Counted from the first letter of the stretch, positions 26,801 through 35,576 are shown. The stretch: 64,000 bases of DNA from Sphingobacterium sp. xlx-96 (GCF_011007365.1 NZ_WFKM01000007.1:1-64000), one strand, 5' to 3'. Numbers and translations: made by a program. Notes: generated by a model not told the origin, from the sequence alone.

Positions 26801-27202
26801 TATGGTATCAAAGCGACAGATAAAGCAAGTCTTCGAGATGCTATATTAGCCGAAAGAAATATCGAATTCTCGTTTGAAGGTCACCGTTTTTGGGACTTGA
26901 GAAGAATGAGACGCTTGGACCTGTTGAATAATAAAACGAAATTTGGTGTGGAGGCGATTGCTGTTAATCCAGATGGTTCTGAGATGGAGCTGACTGCTGC
27001 TGCTAATCTGGCAAAGACGTATCAATTGAAAGAAAACCAATTTAAGTATGGCGTACGACAGGTGCCAAATACGGGGGCAAAGGTAAATATTCTACCGGAT
27101 ACGTATTAATTTTTCCCTATTTCGCAGGCGTCGATTGATAAAAATCCGAAATTGTTGCAGAATAAAGATTGGGGAGGTACATTCAATCCGACTTTGGAAT
27201 AA
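26795..27202 (+). pseudogene. SusD/RagB 3' remnant with an internal stop
   Basis: From 26795 the frame reads DKYGIKATDKASLRDAILAERNIEFSFEGHRFWDLRRM, the hallmark C-terminal SusD block, on to NILPDTY-stop-FFPISQASIDKNPKLLQNKDWGG and a terminal TAA at 27200-27202. The stop after DTY (TAT TAA TTT TTC) replaces what is normally Tyr in the YYFFPIP motif. The N-terminal ~400 residues and signal peptide are missing. It is fused to the sigma relic by deletion. Confidence 0.88.
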
Positions 27203-27208
27203 GTACTT

Positions 27209-27246
27209 AAATAATAAAGGCACCTCTTAAAGTGCCTTTATTATTT
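27209..27246. terminator. Bidirectional terminator between the SusD relic and lipB
   Basis: Perfect 15-base arms (27209-27223 and 27232-27246) around an 8-base loop, A-rich on the left and T-rich on the right, suiting both convergent units. Confidence 0.85.
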
Positions 27247-27254
27247 ATTTTCTT

Positions 27255-27956
27255 TTAGTCTGTCAGTTCCATATGGAACAGTGCTGCAATATGTTTTTTA
27301 AGCTTATTCTTGACCTCGTCCATGTTTAGTCTGTAGCCCAGCTCGCGCTCCATGGAGGTGACATCTTTGTCATCGATACCACAGGGTATGATATTGCCAA
27401 AATAATTGAGGTCAGCATTGACATTGAATGCAAAACCATGCATAGTGACCCAACGGGAAGCGCGCACGCCCATAGCACATATTTTACGGGCTTTGTCGTT
27501 GTCAGCATCGAGCCATACGCCTGTAAAACCATCATAACGGCCAGCTTGTATGCCGTAATCGGCTAAGGTCAATATGATGGCTTCTTCTAATGTGCGCAGG
27601 TAGAGGTGGATGTCGGTAAAGAAATTGTCGAGATCTAATATCGGATAGCCTACAATCTGCCCAGGGCCGTGGTAAGTGATGTCGCCACCTCGATTGATCT
27701 TATAAAACTTCGCATCCTTTTCTTTTAGCCCCTCCTCGTCCAATAATAGGTACTCCGGGTGCCCGCTTTTGCCTAATGTATAGACATGAGGATGCTCGGT
27801 GAATATAAGGTGGTTTGGGGTAGGGAGAGTAGTCCCATTGACCCTATTGTCGTGCTTAACAACCAAGGTCTCTGCAAATATTTTTTCTTGCCTATCCCAA
27901 GCCTCTTGGTAGTCGACCAAGCCCCAGTCGGTGAATTGAACAGTTTTATTTTGCAT
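27255..27956 (-). CDS. lipB: Lipoyl(octanoyl) transferase
   Basis: 233 residues. It transfers octanoyl from acyl carrier protein to lipoate-dependent enzymes. Family signatures are RGGDITYHGPGQ (89-100), Lys158 in RKICAMGV and the acyl-accepting Cys192 in IIPCGIDDKDVTSM. The start codon at 27954-27956 is followed upstream, after only three bases, by an array of ~14 octamers, so the ribosome-binding region lies inside the repeat. An in-frame TAA stands six bases upstream of the ATG, which fixes the start. No lipA gene is adjacent. Confidence 0.95.
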   Translation of the reverse strand: MQNKTVQFTDWGLVDYQEAWDRQEKIFAETLVVKHDNRVNGTTLPTPNHLIFTEHPHVYTLGKSGHPEYLLLDEEGLKEKDAKFYKINRGGDITYHGPGQIVGYPILDLDNFFTDIHLYLRTLEEAIILTLADYGIQAGRYDGFTGVWLDADNDKARKICAMGVRASRWVTMHGFAFNVNADLNYFGNIIPCGIDDKDVTSMERELGYRLNMDEVKNKLKKHIAALFHMELTD

Positions 27957-27959
27957 TTT

Positions 27960-28072
27960 GAGTTATCGAGTTATCGAGTTATCGAGTTATCGAGTTATCG
28001 AGTTATCGAGTTATCGAGTTATCGAGTTATCGAGTTATCGAGTTATCGAGTTATCGAGTTATCGAGTTATCG
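27960..28072. repeat. Octanucleotide array (GAGTTATC, ~14 copies) at the lipB start
   Basis: Perfect head-to-tail copies of GAGTTATC fill 113 bp. The array begins three bases from the lipB ATG, occupying its whole 5' leader, and ends 22 bp before the stop of the broken four-helix-bundle gene. Eight is not a multiple of three, and the array reads open in some frames only as a by-product. Confidence 0.95.
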
Positions 28073-28094
28073 AAATAAATTTTTGCTTACAAAG

Positions 28095-28445
28095 TTACGA
28101 ATTTAAGCTTGAGATTAGTTTAAGAATCATTCGTCTAAAATAAATAAGCTGTTCTATTTCTTTGGTAGGGTCATGTATAAATCCTAAAACCTTAGCTATT
28201 TCTAGTTGAGTCTCTAATTCTGATATAGAACCTAAGGCAATATGTAAAAATCTGACCTATTCTTTCTTTCCGTTTCTGCCAGCTCCTTCTGCGATGTTGG
28301 AAGGGATTGATACCGCTGCGCGAAGCATTTGGTTTGTTAACCCAAATCGCTCTTCAGCAGGGAAACTTGATGTAATGGAGTAGATATCCTTGACGAACAG
28401 AATACTGTTTTGCCATATTGTCAGATCTTTGTGGGATTTGATCAT
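28095..28445 (-). pseudogene. Four-helix-bundle (23S rRNA IVS-type) protein gene with an amber stop
   Basis: ATG at 28443-28445 opens MIKSHKDLTIWQNSILFVKDIYSITSSF, then RFGLTNQMLRAAVSIPSNIAEGAGR, the signature of the four-helix-bundle family named after 23S rRNA intervening sequences (and related in fold to the Avd protein of diversity-generating retroelements). A TAG at 28257-28259 follows GKKE; the same frame then continues VRFLHIALGSISELETQLEIAK to a TAA at 28095-28097, the rest of the family. So a single CAG-to-TAG type change breaks a 116-residue protein. Flanked by related repeats in opposite orientation. Confidence 0.88.
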
Positions 28446-28504
28446 AATGAATATAATTAGTCTATCTTACTAAACTAGCTAATTATATTTGAATTATATT
28501 CGGA

Positions 28505-28597
28505 ACTTGTTAACAAGATAACTCGATAACAAGTTCACTATCTTTAACCCTGCACTATATAGATACTTGTTAACTGGATAACACATAACAAGTTAAC
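28505..28597. repeat. Two 60-bp-spaced ACTTGTTA...TAACAAGT units carrying GATAAC motifs
   Basis: Unit 1 (28505-28536) and unit 2 (28565-28597) each have ACTTGTTA paired with TAACAAGT around a 13-14 base centre containing GATAAC; unit 1 also contains GATAACTC, the reverse complement of the octamer left of the four-helix-bundle gene. CTTGTTAACAAG at 28506-28517 is a perfect palindrome. Lies between that gene and hflX. Confidence 0.7.
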
Positions 28598-28614
28598 GTC
28601 TTCACTCCCTTCAC

Positions 28615-29805
28615 CTAATACAACAAATTATTATACGGATACCTCTTGTTGTGCAAGTCCGATATCACTTCATAAAGCTTAGCTTTGAATTCGTCGATAT
28701 TCGTTTTGTTGGTCGCCGACAGGAAAATCGCTGGATCTGAATTCTTTGCCATCCAGGAGTTTCTAAAGTCGTCTAATGTTACCTTGATCTCCTCGCCGTT
28801 TTCATCAAACTCTACTGCAGGCTTGAACAGATCAATCTTATTGAATACAGTTATGGTCGGTTTGTCCAGCGCATTGATATCCTTGAGCGTTTCATTCACA
28901 GCGATGATATGGCGCTCAAAATCCGGATGGGAGATGTCTACGACATGTATCAATACATCAGCTTCGCGTACTTCATCCAATGTCGACTTAAAAGACTCCA
29001 CGAGATGGTGGGGCAATTTTCGGATAAAACCTACTGTGTCAGACAACAAAAAGGGTAGGTTGTCGATAACAACCTTGCGTACTGTGGTATCGAGCGTTGC
29101 GAATAGTTTGTTTTCGATAAGCACATCAGCTTTGGAGATCATGTTGAGGATAGTCGATTTACCCACGTTGGTATATCCGACCAAGGCCACACGGATCATT
29201 TCACCGCGGTTTTTGCGCTGTGTCTCGTTCTGTTTGTCTATTACTTTCAACCGTTCTTTGAGCAAGGAGATCTTATTCAAAATAATACGTCTATCCGTCT
29301 CAATCTGCGACTCCCCAGGACCACGCATACCGATACCACCTCGCTGACGCTCCAAGTGTGTCCATAATCGGGTAAGGCGAGGTAGAAGGTACTGTAGCTG
29401 CGCTAGCTCTACCTGTGTCTTTGCTTGGGCGGTTTGCGCATGCTTTGCAAATATATCCAAAATCAAACTTGAACGATCCAAGACCTTGCGCTGTAATTCT
29501 TTCTCGATATTACGAAGTTGGGATGGCGAAAGTTCGTCATCGAAAACAATCATATCGATATCCTCTGCCTCTACGTATTCTTTAATTTCCTGTAATTTTC
29601 CAGTACCTACAAAAGTAGCGTGCTCCGGCTTAGCCATCTTTTGTGTAAATACGTTTTTGGTGTCGCCACCTGCGGTCTCTACAAGAAAACGTAACTCATC
29701 TAGGTACTCCAACGCAGTAGCTTCGGATACTTCGGGTGTAATGACTGATACTAGAATAACAGTTTCTTGTTTTATAGCGGTGTCGTATATCTTAGTTTTT
29801 CCCAT
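28615..29805 (-). CDS. hflX: GTPase HflX
   Basis: 396 residues. N-terminal HflX domain with the glycine-rich GGIGMRGPGESQIETDRR near 156-173, a helical linker, then the G domain: P-loop GYTNVGKST (210-218), DTVGF switch II and NKID for guanine. HflX binds the 50S subunit and splits or rescues stalled ribosomes under stress. Full length for the family. Downstream of recG by 93 bp in the same direction; possibly read from its own promoter. Confidence 0.95.
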   Translation of the reverse strand: MGKTKIYDTAIKQETVILVSVITPEVSEATALEYLDELRFLVETAGGDTKNVFTQKMAKPEHATFVGTGKLQEIKEYVEAEDIDMIVFDDELSPSQLRNIEKELQRKVLDRSSLILDIFAKHAQTAQAKTQVELAQLQYLLPRLTRLWTHLERQRGGIGMRGPGESQIETDRRIILNKISLLKERLKVIDKQNETQRKNRGEMIRVALVGYTNVGKSTILNMISKADVLIENKLFATLDTTVRKVVIDNLPFLLSDTVGFIRKLPHHLVESFKSTLDEVREADVLIHVVDISHPDFERHIIAVNETLKDINALDKPTITVFNKIDLFKPAVEFDENGEEIKVTLDDFRNSWMAKNSDPAIFLSATNKTNIDEFKAKLYEVISDLHNKRYPYNNLLY

Positions 29806-29898
29806 ATATGTCTTTTATCACTTGTCCTACGGACTACTATAGTAGAGAACAAGAAAACAAAGATAAATGTTTTTGAATTAAAACCCCGAGGCAGAAGC

Positions 29899-32004
29899 TT
29901 AAGAAATCTTATCCCAAGAAATTCCAGGACTCCGTTGGTTGAGGTAGTTAACTAAGAGGTGATTGCGAGGGTCTGCCAGCTGCGGATCTTGTTTGAATAG
30001 GGCGATCACCATGTTGCGGGCATTCGTTAACAAAGCTTGGTCCTTGGCAAGATCTGCAATCCGCATTTCCAGTACGCCCGACTGTTGTGTGCCGGAGAGA
30101 TCTCCAGGGCCACGTAGCTCAAGATCCACTTCTGCGATTTCAAAACCGTCATTTGTACGTACCATCGTGTCTAGTCGTTTGCGCCCTTCTTTACTCAGTT
30201 TGCTGCCCGACATCAGGATACAGAAAGACTGCTCGGCGCCTCTACCTACGCGTCCGCGAAGCTGATGCAATTGCGATAGACCGAATCGTTCCGAGTTTTC
30301 GATCACCATGACAGAGGCGTTGGGTACGTTGACTCCCACTTCAATAACGGTGGTCGCAACCATAATTTGTGTCTCTCCTTTGATGAACCGCTGCATTTCA
30401 AAATCCTTGTCCTTGACAGGCATTTTTCCATGGACAATACTGATCCGGTATTGAGGGAGTGGAAATTCTCGCGAAAGGCCTTCTAGTCCGGCCTCTAGAT
30501 ATAGCAAATCCATCTTTTCGCTCTCCTTGATGAGTGGGTACACAATGTAGACCTGTCTACCCTTGGTGATTTCATCGCGGATAAACCCAAAAACACGTAA
30601 ACGTTGGTTTTCGAAGAAATGTACCGTTTTGATCGGTTTACGCCCTGCAGGCAATTCGTCGATGATGGAAATATCCAAATCGCCATATAATGTCATGGCC
30701 AATGTTCGCGGAATCGGTGTTGCTGTCATCACGAGCATATGTGGCGGTATGGTATTCTTACGCCATAACTTGGCACGCTGTTCTACACCGAAGCGATGCT
30801 GCTCATCGATTACTACAAAACCAATATTTTTAAATTTTACTTTGTCTTCAATCAAAGCATGTGTACCAATCAGTATGTCCAACGTCCCATCTTCCAGCTC
30901 TTGGTGGATGATCTTACGGTTTTTAGTACTCGTGGATCCGGTAAGGAGCTTGACAGAACAGATGTCTTCACCGAGTAACTCTTTGAGTCCATTATAATGT
31001 TGGGTAGCCAATATTTCTGTAGGGGCCATCATACAGGCTTGATAACCATTATCGATGGCAAGTAACATGGCCATCAGCGCAACGACAGTCTTACCCGATC
31101 CTACATCTCCCTGTACAAGTCGGTTCATTTGGGCTCCCGTATTACTGTCTACACGAATTTCTTTTAAGACACGCTTTTGGGCATTTGTGAGCGGAAAAGG
31201 AAGTCGCTCGTTGAAAAATCGATTGAATTTATGACCTACCTTATCAAAACGATGCCCCCTGAATTTTTGGGTATTGAGTTGTTTGTTGCGCAGCAGCCGC
31301 AATTGTATAAAGAAGAGTTCTTCAAATTTCAACCTGCGTGTTGCGGCATTGAGCTCTGCCACCTGTTGCGGAAAATGTATATTTAAGAGTGCCTCTTTGC
31401 GCCCGATCAGCTTCTGCTCTCGAAGTATGTAGTCGGGCAGGGTTTCTTCGATACTTGAAAATATAGTTTCGAGCGCCACTTGCTGTAAACGCTGGATCCC
31501 TTTGGTATCCAAGTTGAATTTTTTGAGTTTTTCCGTAGAAGAGTATACCGGCTGCATAGTCATGTTGCCTATTTTCTTTTCGGTAGCACTATACAACTCC
31601 ATTTCAGGGTGAGTGATAGAGATTGTTCCGTTAAATTCCGAAGGTTTACCGTAGGCAATGTAAGGAGATCCTACTTTAAGACTCTTCTTGAGGAAGGGGA
31701 TACTTTGAAACCAGACCAGTTCCATTGTTCCTGTTTCATCCTTAAACTGTCCTACGAGCCGTTTACCTCTGCGTTCACCAAGTTCTTGAAGGGAGATCAA
31801 TCGGCCTAATACTTGTGCACCAATCAGATCTGCATGCACTTGACGTACTTTGTGGAATTGGGTACGGTCGATATAGCGAAAGGGGTAAGTCTGAACTAGA
31901 TCTGCAATGGTGAAGATCTGTAGCTCTTTTTTCAGGATGTCCGCTTTCTGCGGTCCTACCCCCTTGAGGTATTCTATCGGAGTTATTAAAGATAAATTAG
32001 CCAT
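29899..32004 (-). CDS. recG: ATP-dependent DNA helicase RecG
   Basis: 701 residues with the wedge/OB domain at the N-terminus (about 60-140), Walker A GDVGSGKT (299-306), DEQH box (400-403), the helicase motif TATPIPRTLAMTLYGDLD, and motif VI QLRGRVGRG with the characteristic SGSKLSKEGRKRL after it. It reverses stalled replication forks and processes branched DNA. The start codon lies in the right arm of a perfect 11-bp inverted repeat (31996-32021), so translation may be affected by structure. Length and motifs are normal. Confidence 0.96.
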   Translation of the reverse strand: MANLSLITPIEYLKGVGPQKADILKKELQIFTIADLVQTYPFRYIDRTQFHKVRQVHADLIGAQVLGRLISLQELGERRGKRLVGQFKDETGTMELVWFQSIPFLKKSLKVGSPYIAYGKPSEFNGTISITHPEMELYSATEKKIGNMTMQPVYSSTEKLKKFNLDTKGIQRLQQVALETIFSSIEETLPDYILREQKLIGRKEALLNIHFPQQVAELNAATRRLKFEELFFIQLRLLRNKQLNTQKFRGHRFDKVGHKFNRFFNERLPFPLTNAQKRVLKEIRVDSNTGAQMNRLVQGDVGSGKTVVALMAMLLAIDNGYQACMMAPTEILATQHYNGLKELLGEDICSVKLLTGSTSTKNRKIIHQELEDGTLDILIGTHALIEDKVKFKNIGFVVIDEQHRFGVEQRAKLWRKNTIPPHMLVMTATPIPRTLAMTLYGDLDISIIDELPAGRKPIKTVHFFENQRLRVFGFIRDEITKGRQVYIVYPLIKESEKMDLLYLEAGLEGLSREFPLPQYRISIVHGKMPVKDKDFEMQRFIKGETQIMVATTVIEVGVNVPNASVMVIENSERFGLSQLHQLRGRVGRGAEQSFCILMSGSKLSKEGRKRLDTMVRTNDGFEIAEVDLELRGPGDLSGTQQSGVLEMRIADLAKDQALLTNARNMVIALFKQDPQLADPRNHLLVNYLNQRSPGISWDKIS

Positions 32005-32021
32005 TCCTAAGAATGGCTAAT
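31996..32021 (-). promoter_or_regulatory. Hairpin that sequesters the recG start codon
   Basis: On the recG message, ATTAGCCATTC pairs perfectly with GAATGGCTAAT around the loop TTAG. The ATG start is in the second arm, at 32002-32004, and the expected ribosome-binding area is the loop and first arm. Confidence 0.6.
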
Positions 32022-32065
32022 TTACAAAAGTTAGTCGAAAGATTATATATAAGGGGTGGAATGGT

Positions 32066-33046
32066 CTATTTTAATTTGTTTATTTTATCCTGTACTTGAG
32101 CTTTAGTACCTACAGAAAGCTCCTGCTCCGTGAAGGTGATCACCGAATTGGCTGCTACCGTCACCTGCTTGATGCTATAAGCTACAGCTCCATTGCTCTC
32201 TGATACAAAAATCACGTGCAAGGTCATGCCTACTGGCACGAAGCCATAGTGTTCTGAAAAGAAATGATCTACTTTATCATAGGTGTCCAATTGTGCCAAG
32301 AGGTTCGGTTGGTCCTGATAAGCGAGGTAAATAGCGGCATTGTCCTTGTTGTATCCGGCAGGTACTTTTACTTTGATCTGTGTTTTAGGATCAGGGAATG
32401 AGGCGAATCGGTCTACATTAGTCCACCCAAATTCAGTGCCCCATATGCTGTAGGATGCCATGTCGGTATTGATATTCATACCTGCCTCTTTGCCTTGACC
32501 TTTCACCTCTTCCCATGCAAGATTGCCATCCTGGTCGATATTGCCATTCCACAACTTCATGGCTGCATCTAAAGTTCCAGTGTTGGAAGCTGGGATCGAT
32601 ACATTAAACATACAACCGGATTTTAATTCTTGATCCCCCTGCATGATTTTGATATTGTACTGTCCGCCAGTGATCAAAGGCTCTTTCTTGCCTGAATCGT
32701 GTACTCCCATGACCGGTTTATTGGCCATTACCATGTTTCCACGATCATATATTTCAATAAAAGATAGTGTGGCGTTGCCGGTTGCGGGACTACCGTCTTG
32801 CTGGCGAAGGCAGTTTGACTGAATCTGTAGTTTGGCTCCTTTAGCAGAGGTAAAGGTTATTCCATCTTCGATCTTAAAGTCTTTTCTTTGCGTCAGGTCG
32901 GATATGGCCTTAGCGCGTATATCCTTAAAATTTGTGGCCGATGGTCCTGTAATTTCATCAAAGGCGCTATTGTCCTTGCAGGCGGTTACAAGCAATGTAG
33001 CACATAAAAGAAGTGCTGGTAATCTGAAAGTAGTTGTTGTTTTCAT
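32066..33046 (-). CDS. Hypothetical lipoprotein
   Basis: 326 residues. MKTTTTFRLPALLLCATLLVTACKDN is a lipoprotein signal with lipobox VTAC. The rest is beta-rich (FTSAKGAKLQIQSNCLRQQDGSPATGNATLSFIEIYDRGNMVMANKPVMG), the middle resembling carbohydrate-binding or Ig-like repeats, and ends in EQELSVGTKAQVQDKINKLK. I know similar proteins from Bacteroidota without assigned function. It lies between ridA and recG in the same direction, with gaps of ~60 and ~117 bp, so an operon link is uncertain. Confidence 0.7.
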   Translation of the reverse strand: MKTTTTFRLPALLLCATLLVTACKDNSAFDEITGPSATNFKDIRAKAISDLTQRKDFKIEDGITFTSAKGAKLQIQSNCLRQQDGSPATGNATLSFIEIYDRGNMVMANKPVMGVHDSGKKEPLITGGQYNIKIMQGDQELKSGCMFNVSIPASNTGTLDAAMKLWNGNIDQDGNLAWEEVKGQGKEAGMNINTDMASYSIWGTEFGWTNVDRFASFPDPKTQIKVKVPAGYNKDNAAIYLAYQDQPNLLAQLDTYDKVDHFFSEHYGFVPVGMTLHVIFVSESNGAVAYSIKQVTVAANSVITFTEQELSVGTKAQVQDKINKLK

Positions 33047-33163
33047 ACCTATAAAAATTTAATTGATAAATGTTTTTCATCGTTAAGATGGAATCTTCAA
33101 TTGGATTCATAGGTATATAAAGAGGGAGGTAGCATTGTTACCCCCCGCTTCTAATAATTTTTT

Positions 33164-33550
33164 TTAACCTCTCCAGGCTATAACAGATATCTCGACATTC
33201 ACATTGCGCGGTAACGTCCTTACAGCTACGCATTCACGCGCAGGTTGGTTCTCATTAAAATACTGGGCATAAACTTCGTTTACGGTAGCAAAATCATCCA
33301 TACTGGATAAGAATATAGTGGCCTTGCAAACATCTTTGAAATCATATCCCGCATGATTTAGGATGGCCCCCACATTTTTCAGTACCTGATGAGCTTCATC
33401 AGCTATGCCCGTATTCACAAGTTCCATGGTCTCTGGGTTGAAAGGGACTTGTCCAGATACATACAACGTTTTATCTGCTTTAATTGCTTGGTTGTAAGGC
33501 CCGATTGCTGCAGGCGCTTTGTCTGTGTTGAAGATTTCTTTTTGTGACAT
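33164..33550 (-). CDS. ridA: RidA family enamine/imine deaminase
   Basis: 128 residues, typical RidA/YjgF length. Motifs include GPYNQAI near 17-23, LYVSGQVPFNPETMELV and the C-terminal REC-VAVRTLPRNVNVEISVIA containing the conserved Arg that binds the substrate carboxylate. It deaminates reactive 2-aminoacrylate-type intermediates released by PLP enzymes and by serine or threonine dehydratases. A 38-residue membrane protein gene ends one base before its ATG, so the two are translationally linked. Confidence 0.93.
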   Translation of the reverse strand: MSQKEIFNTDKAPAAIGPYNQAIKADKTLYVSGQVPFNPETMELVNTGIADEAHQVLKNVGAILNHAGYDFKDVCKATIFLSSMDDFATVNEVYAQYFNENQPARECVAVRTLPRNVNVEISVIAWRG

Positions 33551-33551
33551 A

Positions 33552-33668
33552 TTACTTAGCTATAAATATTTTATAAAGGATACCCAAAACAAACACGGAA
33601 ATAGCAATAATGTTGATGATGCGCAAGGCTTTTATGCTCCCGTTGGTATGTTGTTTTGGCTGCTCCAT
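33552..33668 (-). CDS. Small single-pass membrane protein upstream of ridA
   Basis: ATG at 33666-33668 gives a 38-residue product starting MEQPKQHTNGSIKALR, followed by one hydrophobic helix (IINIIAISVFVLGILYKIFI) and AK. The TAA at 33552-33554 is one base before the ridA ATG. Topology would place a short polar N-terminus on one side and almost no C-terminus on the other. The coupling, clean hydrophobic helix and natural start support a real gene too short for routine gene calling; function unknown. Confidence 0.6.
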   Translation of the reverse strand: MEQPKQHTNGSIKALRIINIIAISVFVLGILYKIFIAK

Positions 33669-33838
33669 AGTGTGAGGTTTGTGTGTGCAACGAAGTTACA
33701 AACCTACATAAATTTGCTTTTACACGCAATATAATTGCGTCGTAATATAAAAGCGAATTTTGTAGCTCTCCTTATCCATTTAGATTCTTTTATAGAGGAA
33801 ATATTTCTAATTTTTCTTCTAAACACGGGGAGTAAATT
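33669..33838. other. Gap between the small membrane gene and repeat copy 1
   Basis: A/T-rich; likely holds the promoter of the minus-strand unit. Nothing else recognised. Confidence 0.4.
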
Positions 33839-34340
33839 GATCTGGTCAAAATTTAAGGAAGGTTTTCTTTTGCGGCTAAGTCACCGGCGCGGGTGATAAG
33901 GTTTTGCTTGATCAAAACCTTAAGAAAAATCAAGGCTGTATCTTATTTGTTGCTCCAGTAACGCGATGGTGTAAGCGCAGTCCCTAGGTCTCTTACGCTC
34001 CAATCCCATGCGAGGACTGGGATCTGCTGACAACTCTACTAGAAGTAAGATACTACATACACACCATACCTACTTTCACTGCCAAATAAGCTAAGGCCGG
34101 TTTGGAGCCTGTGAATAGAATAGAGGAGCCGCGATCAATAGACAGTACCTTAAAACGACCTTGTAACATATGGAGTCAAAGGCCGACTTAAACATTAAGC
34201 ACTTCTTTCCACTTTGGACAAGGTCGCCTTAGCGAATCGGCAACAGCAGGTATGGGAATCCTTTGGGCCGATACGGTATAGCGACACGCTTTTGTCTACT
34301 TTTGGCAAGACAAAAGTATAAGCCAGTCGAGGCTTGAGAG
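33839..34340 (+). repeat. Dispersed intergenic element, copy 1
   Basis: Left part 33839-34098 has an inverted counterpart at 38331-38578; 89 bp (33876-33964) are identical to the reverse complement of 38461-38549. Right part, ~34190-34340, is related to the reverse complement of 48512-48660. Internal stems include AAGGTTTTG/CAAAACCTT (around 33898-33921), CTTTTGTC/GACAAAAG (34289-34316) and AAGCC/GGCTT (34320-34335). No open frame spans it. Confidence 0.85.
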
Positions 34341-34455
34341 ACAAGAAGATGTTGATTTTAAACCTTCATTTTAATCAACAACCTGTAGGTTTCAGAATCG
34401 CGATATTGGTAATAAAAAATATTTATATTGCAGGATATAAAAGAAAATCATGTAG

Positions 34456-35565
34456 ATGAAAGAAGAGATAGCCTTATACAACGGAACCATTTATTCCGAA
34501 TATGATATTATAAATGATGGTGCATTATTAATTTCGGACGGTAAAGTATTAAGGACAGTGCCTGCCAACCAAATTCCTGCTGGTTTTGAACCTGTGGATG
34601 TCGAGGGTGATAATATTTGTCCTGGGTTGATTGATTTACAGATCTATGGTGCTGGTGGAAGTTTATTTTCTGCAGATCTCACGCTCGAGTCGTTGATTCA
34701 TATTGAAGAGACTCTACTTGCACAAGGTTGCACGTCATTTTATCTGACGTTGGCAACCAATACGCTAGAGGTGTTTAGAGAAGCGATACGTGTGTACAAA
34801 ACAGCTAAACCTCGTAATACACTTGGGTTACACCTCGAAGGTCCGTTTCTCAATCCAAAAAAACGTGGCGCACATCCTGCAGAACTTATCTTAAAGGCAA
34901 ATGTAACATTATTAGAAGATTTGTTGGCTGACGTGGCTGATACGGTAGGAATGCTTACTGTTGCACCGGAACTGTTAAATGAGGAATGTCTGGCTTACCT
35001 CACATCCAAAGATATACTCGTCAGTGCTGGACATAGTGATGCTACATTTGAAGAAGCCACATCGTCTTTTGCTAAAGGGATAGCGACAGTTACACATCTG
35101 TGGAATGCGATGTCCGCATTACATCATCGGGAGGTAGGATTGCCAGGAGCAGTATTTAATCATGATAAGGCCTGTGCCTCAGTGATTGTTGATGGTATAC
35201 ATGTAGACTTTGAAGCAGTCAAACTGGCTAAAAAGGTTATGGGGGAGCGATTGTTCTTAATTACTGATGCGGTCACGGATTGTAATAAAGATATTTATCA
35301 CCATGTGTTGAATGACGATCATTATGTGTTGCCAGATGGCACGCTGAGTGGTTCTGCGATGACTATGCTAGGCTCCATCAGAAATTGTGTCGAAAAGGTT
35401 GGACTGCCATTGGATGAGGCTATTCGTATGGCGACTGTCTATCCAGTTCGATTGATCAAACGTAAAGATCTCGGTCATTTGAGGGCAGGAGCAAAGGCTA
35501 ATGTGCTTGTTTTTGATAAGGACTTTAATGTGAAAAAGGTTTATTTTGAGGGAGAGAAAGTGTAG
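34456..35565 (+). CDS. nagA: N-acetylglucosamine-6-phosphate deacetylase
   Basis: 369 residues of the amidohydrolase family. Glu128 in HLEGPF, His193 in SAGHSDA and His214 in THLWNAM are the metal ligands, and Asp271 in ITDAVTD is the catalytic acid/base. The N-terminal metal pair is absent (PGLIDLQIYG, Gln62 in place of HxH), as in the single-metal E. coli type. It yields glucosamine-6-phosphate and acetate, feeding wall-sugar recycling. No nagB is beside it; instead the next genes are a DigH-like hydrolase 11 bp away and a wall amidase, so an operon for peptidoglycan fragments is likely. Confidence 0.93.
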   Translation: MKEEIALYNGTIYSEYDIINDGALLISDGKVLRTVPANQIPAGFEPVDVEGDNICPGLIDLQIYGAGGSLFSADLTLESLIHIEETLLAQGCTSFYLTLATNTLEVFREAIRVYKTAKPRNTLGLHLEGPFLNPKKRGAHPAELILKANVTLLEDLLADVADTVGMLTVAPELLNEECLAYLTSKDILVSAGHSDATFEEATSSFAKGIATVTHLWNAMSALHHREVGLPGAVFNHDKACASVIVDGIHVDFEAVKLAKKVMGERLFLITDAVTDCNKDIYHHVLNDDHYVLPDGTLSGSAMTMLGSIRNCVEKVGLPLDEAIRMATVYPVRLIKRKDLGHLRAGAKANVLVFDKDFNVKKVYFEGEKV

Positions 35566-35576
35566 TTTTGCATACT

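Noticed and set aside
27960..28072. Possible CRISPR array
   Set aside because: Direct 8-bp repeats with no spacers; no cas genes in the window.
27786..28106. Plus-strand frames encoding a repeated ELSSYRVI peptide
   Set aside because: They arise from reading the GAGTTATC array, opposite the lipB start; no independent start region or homology.
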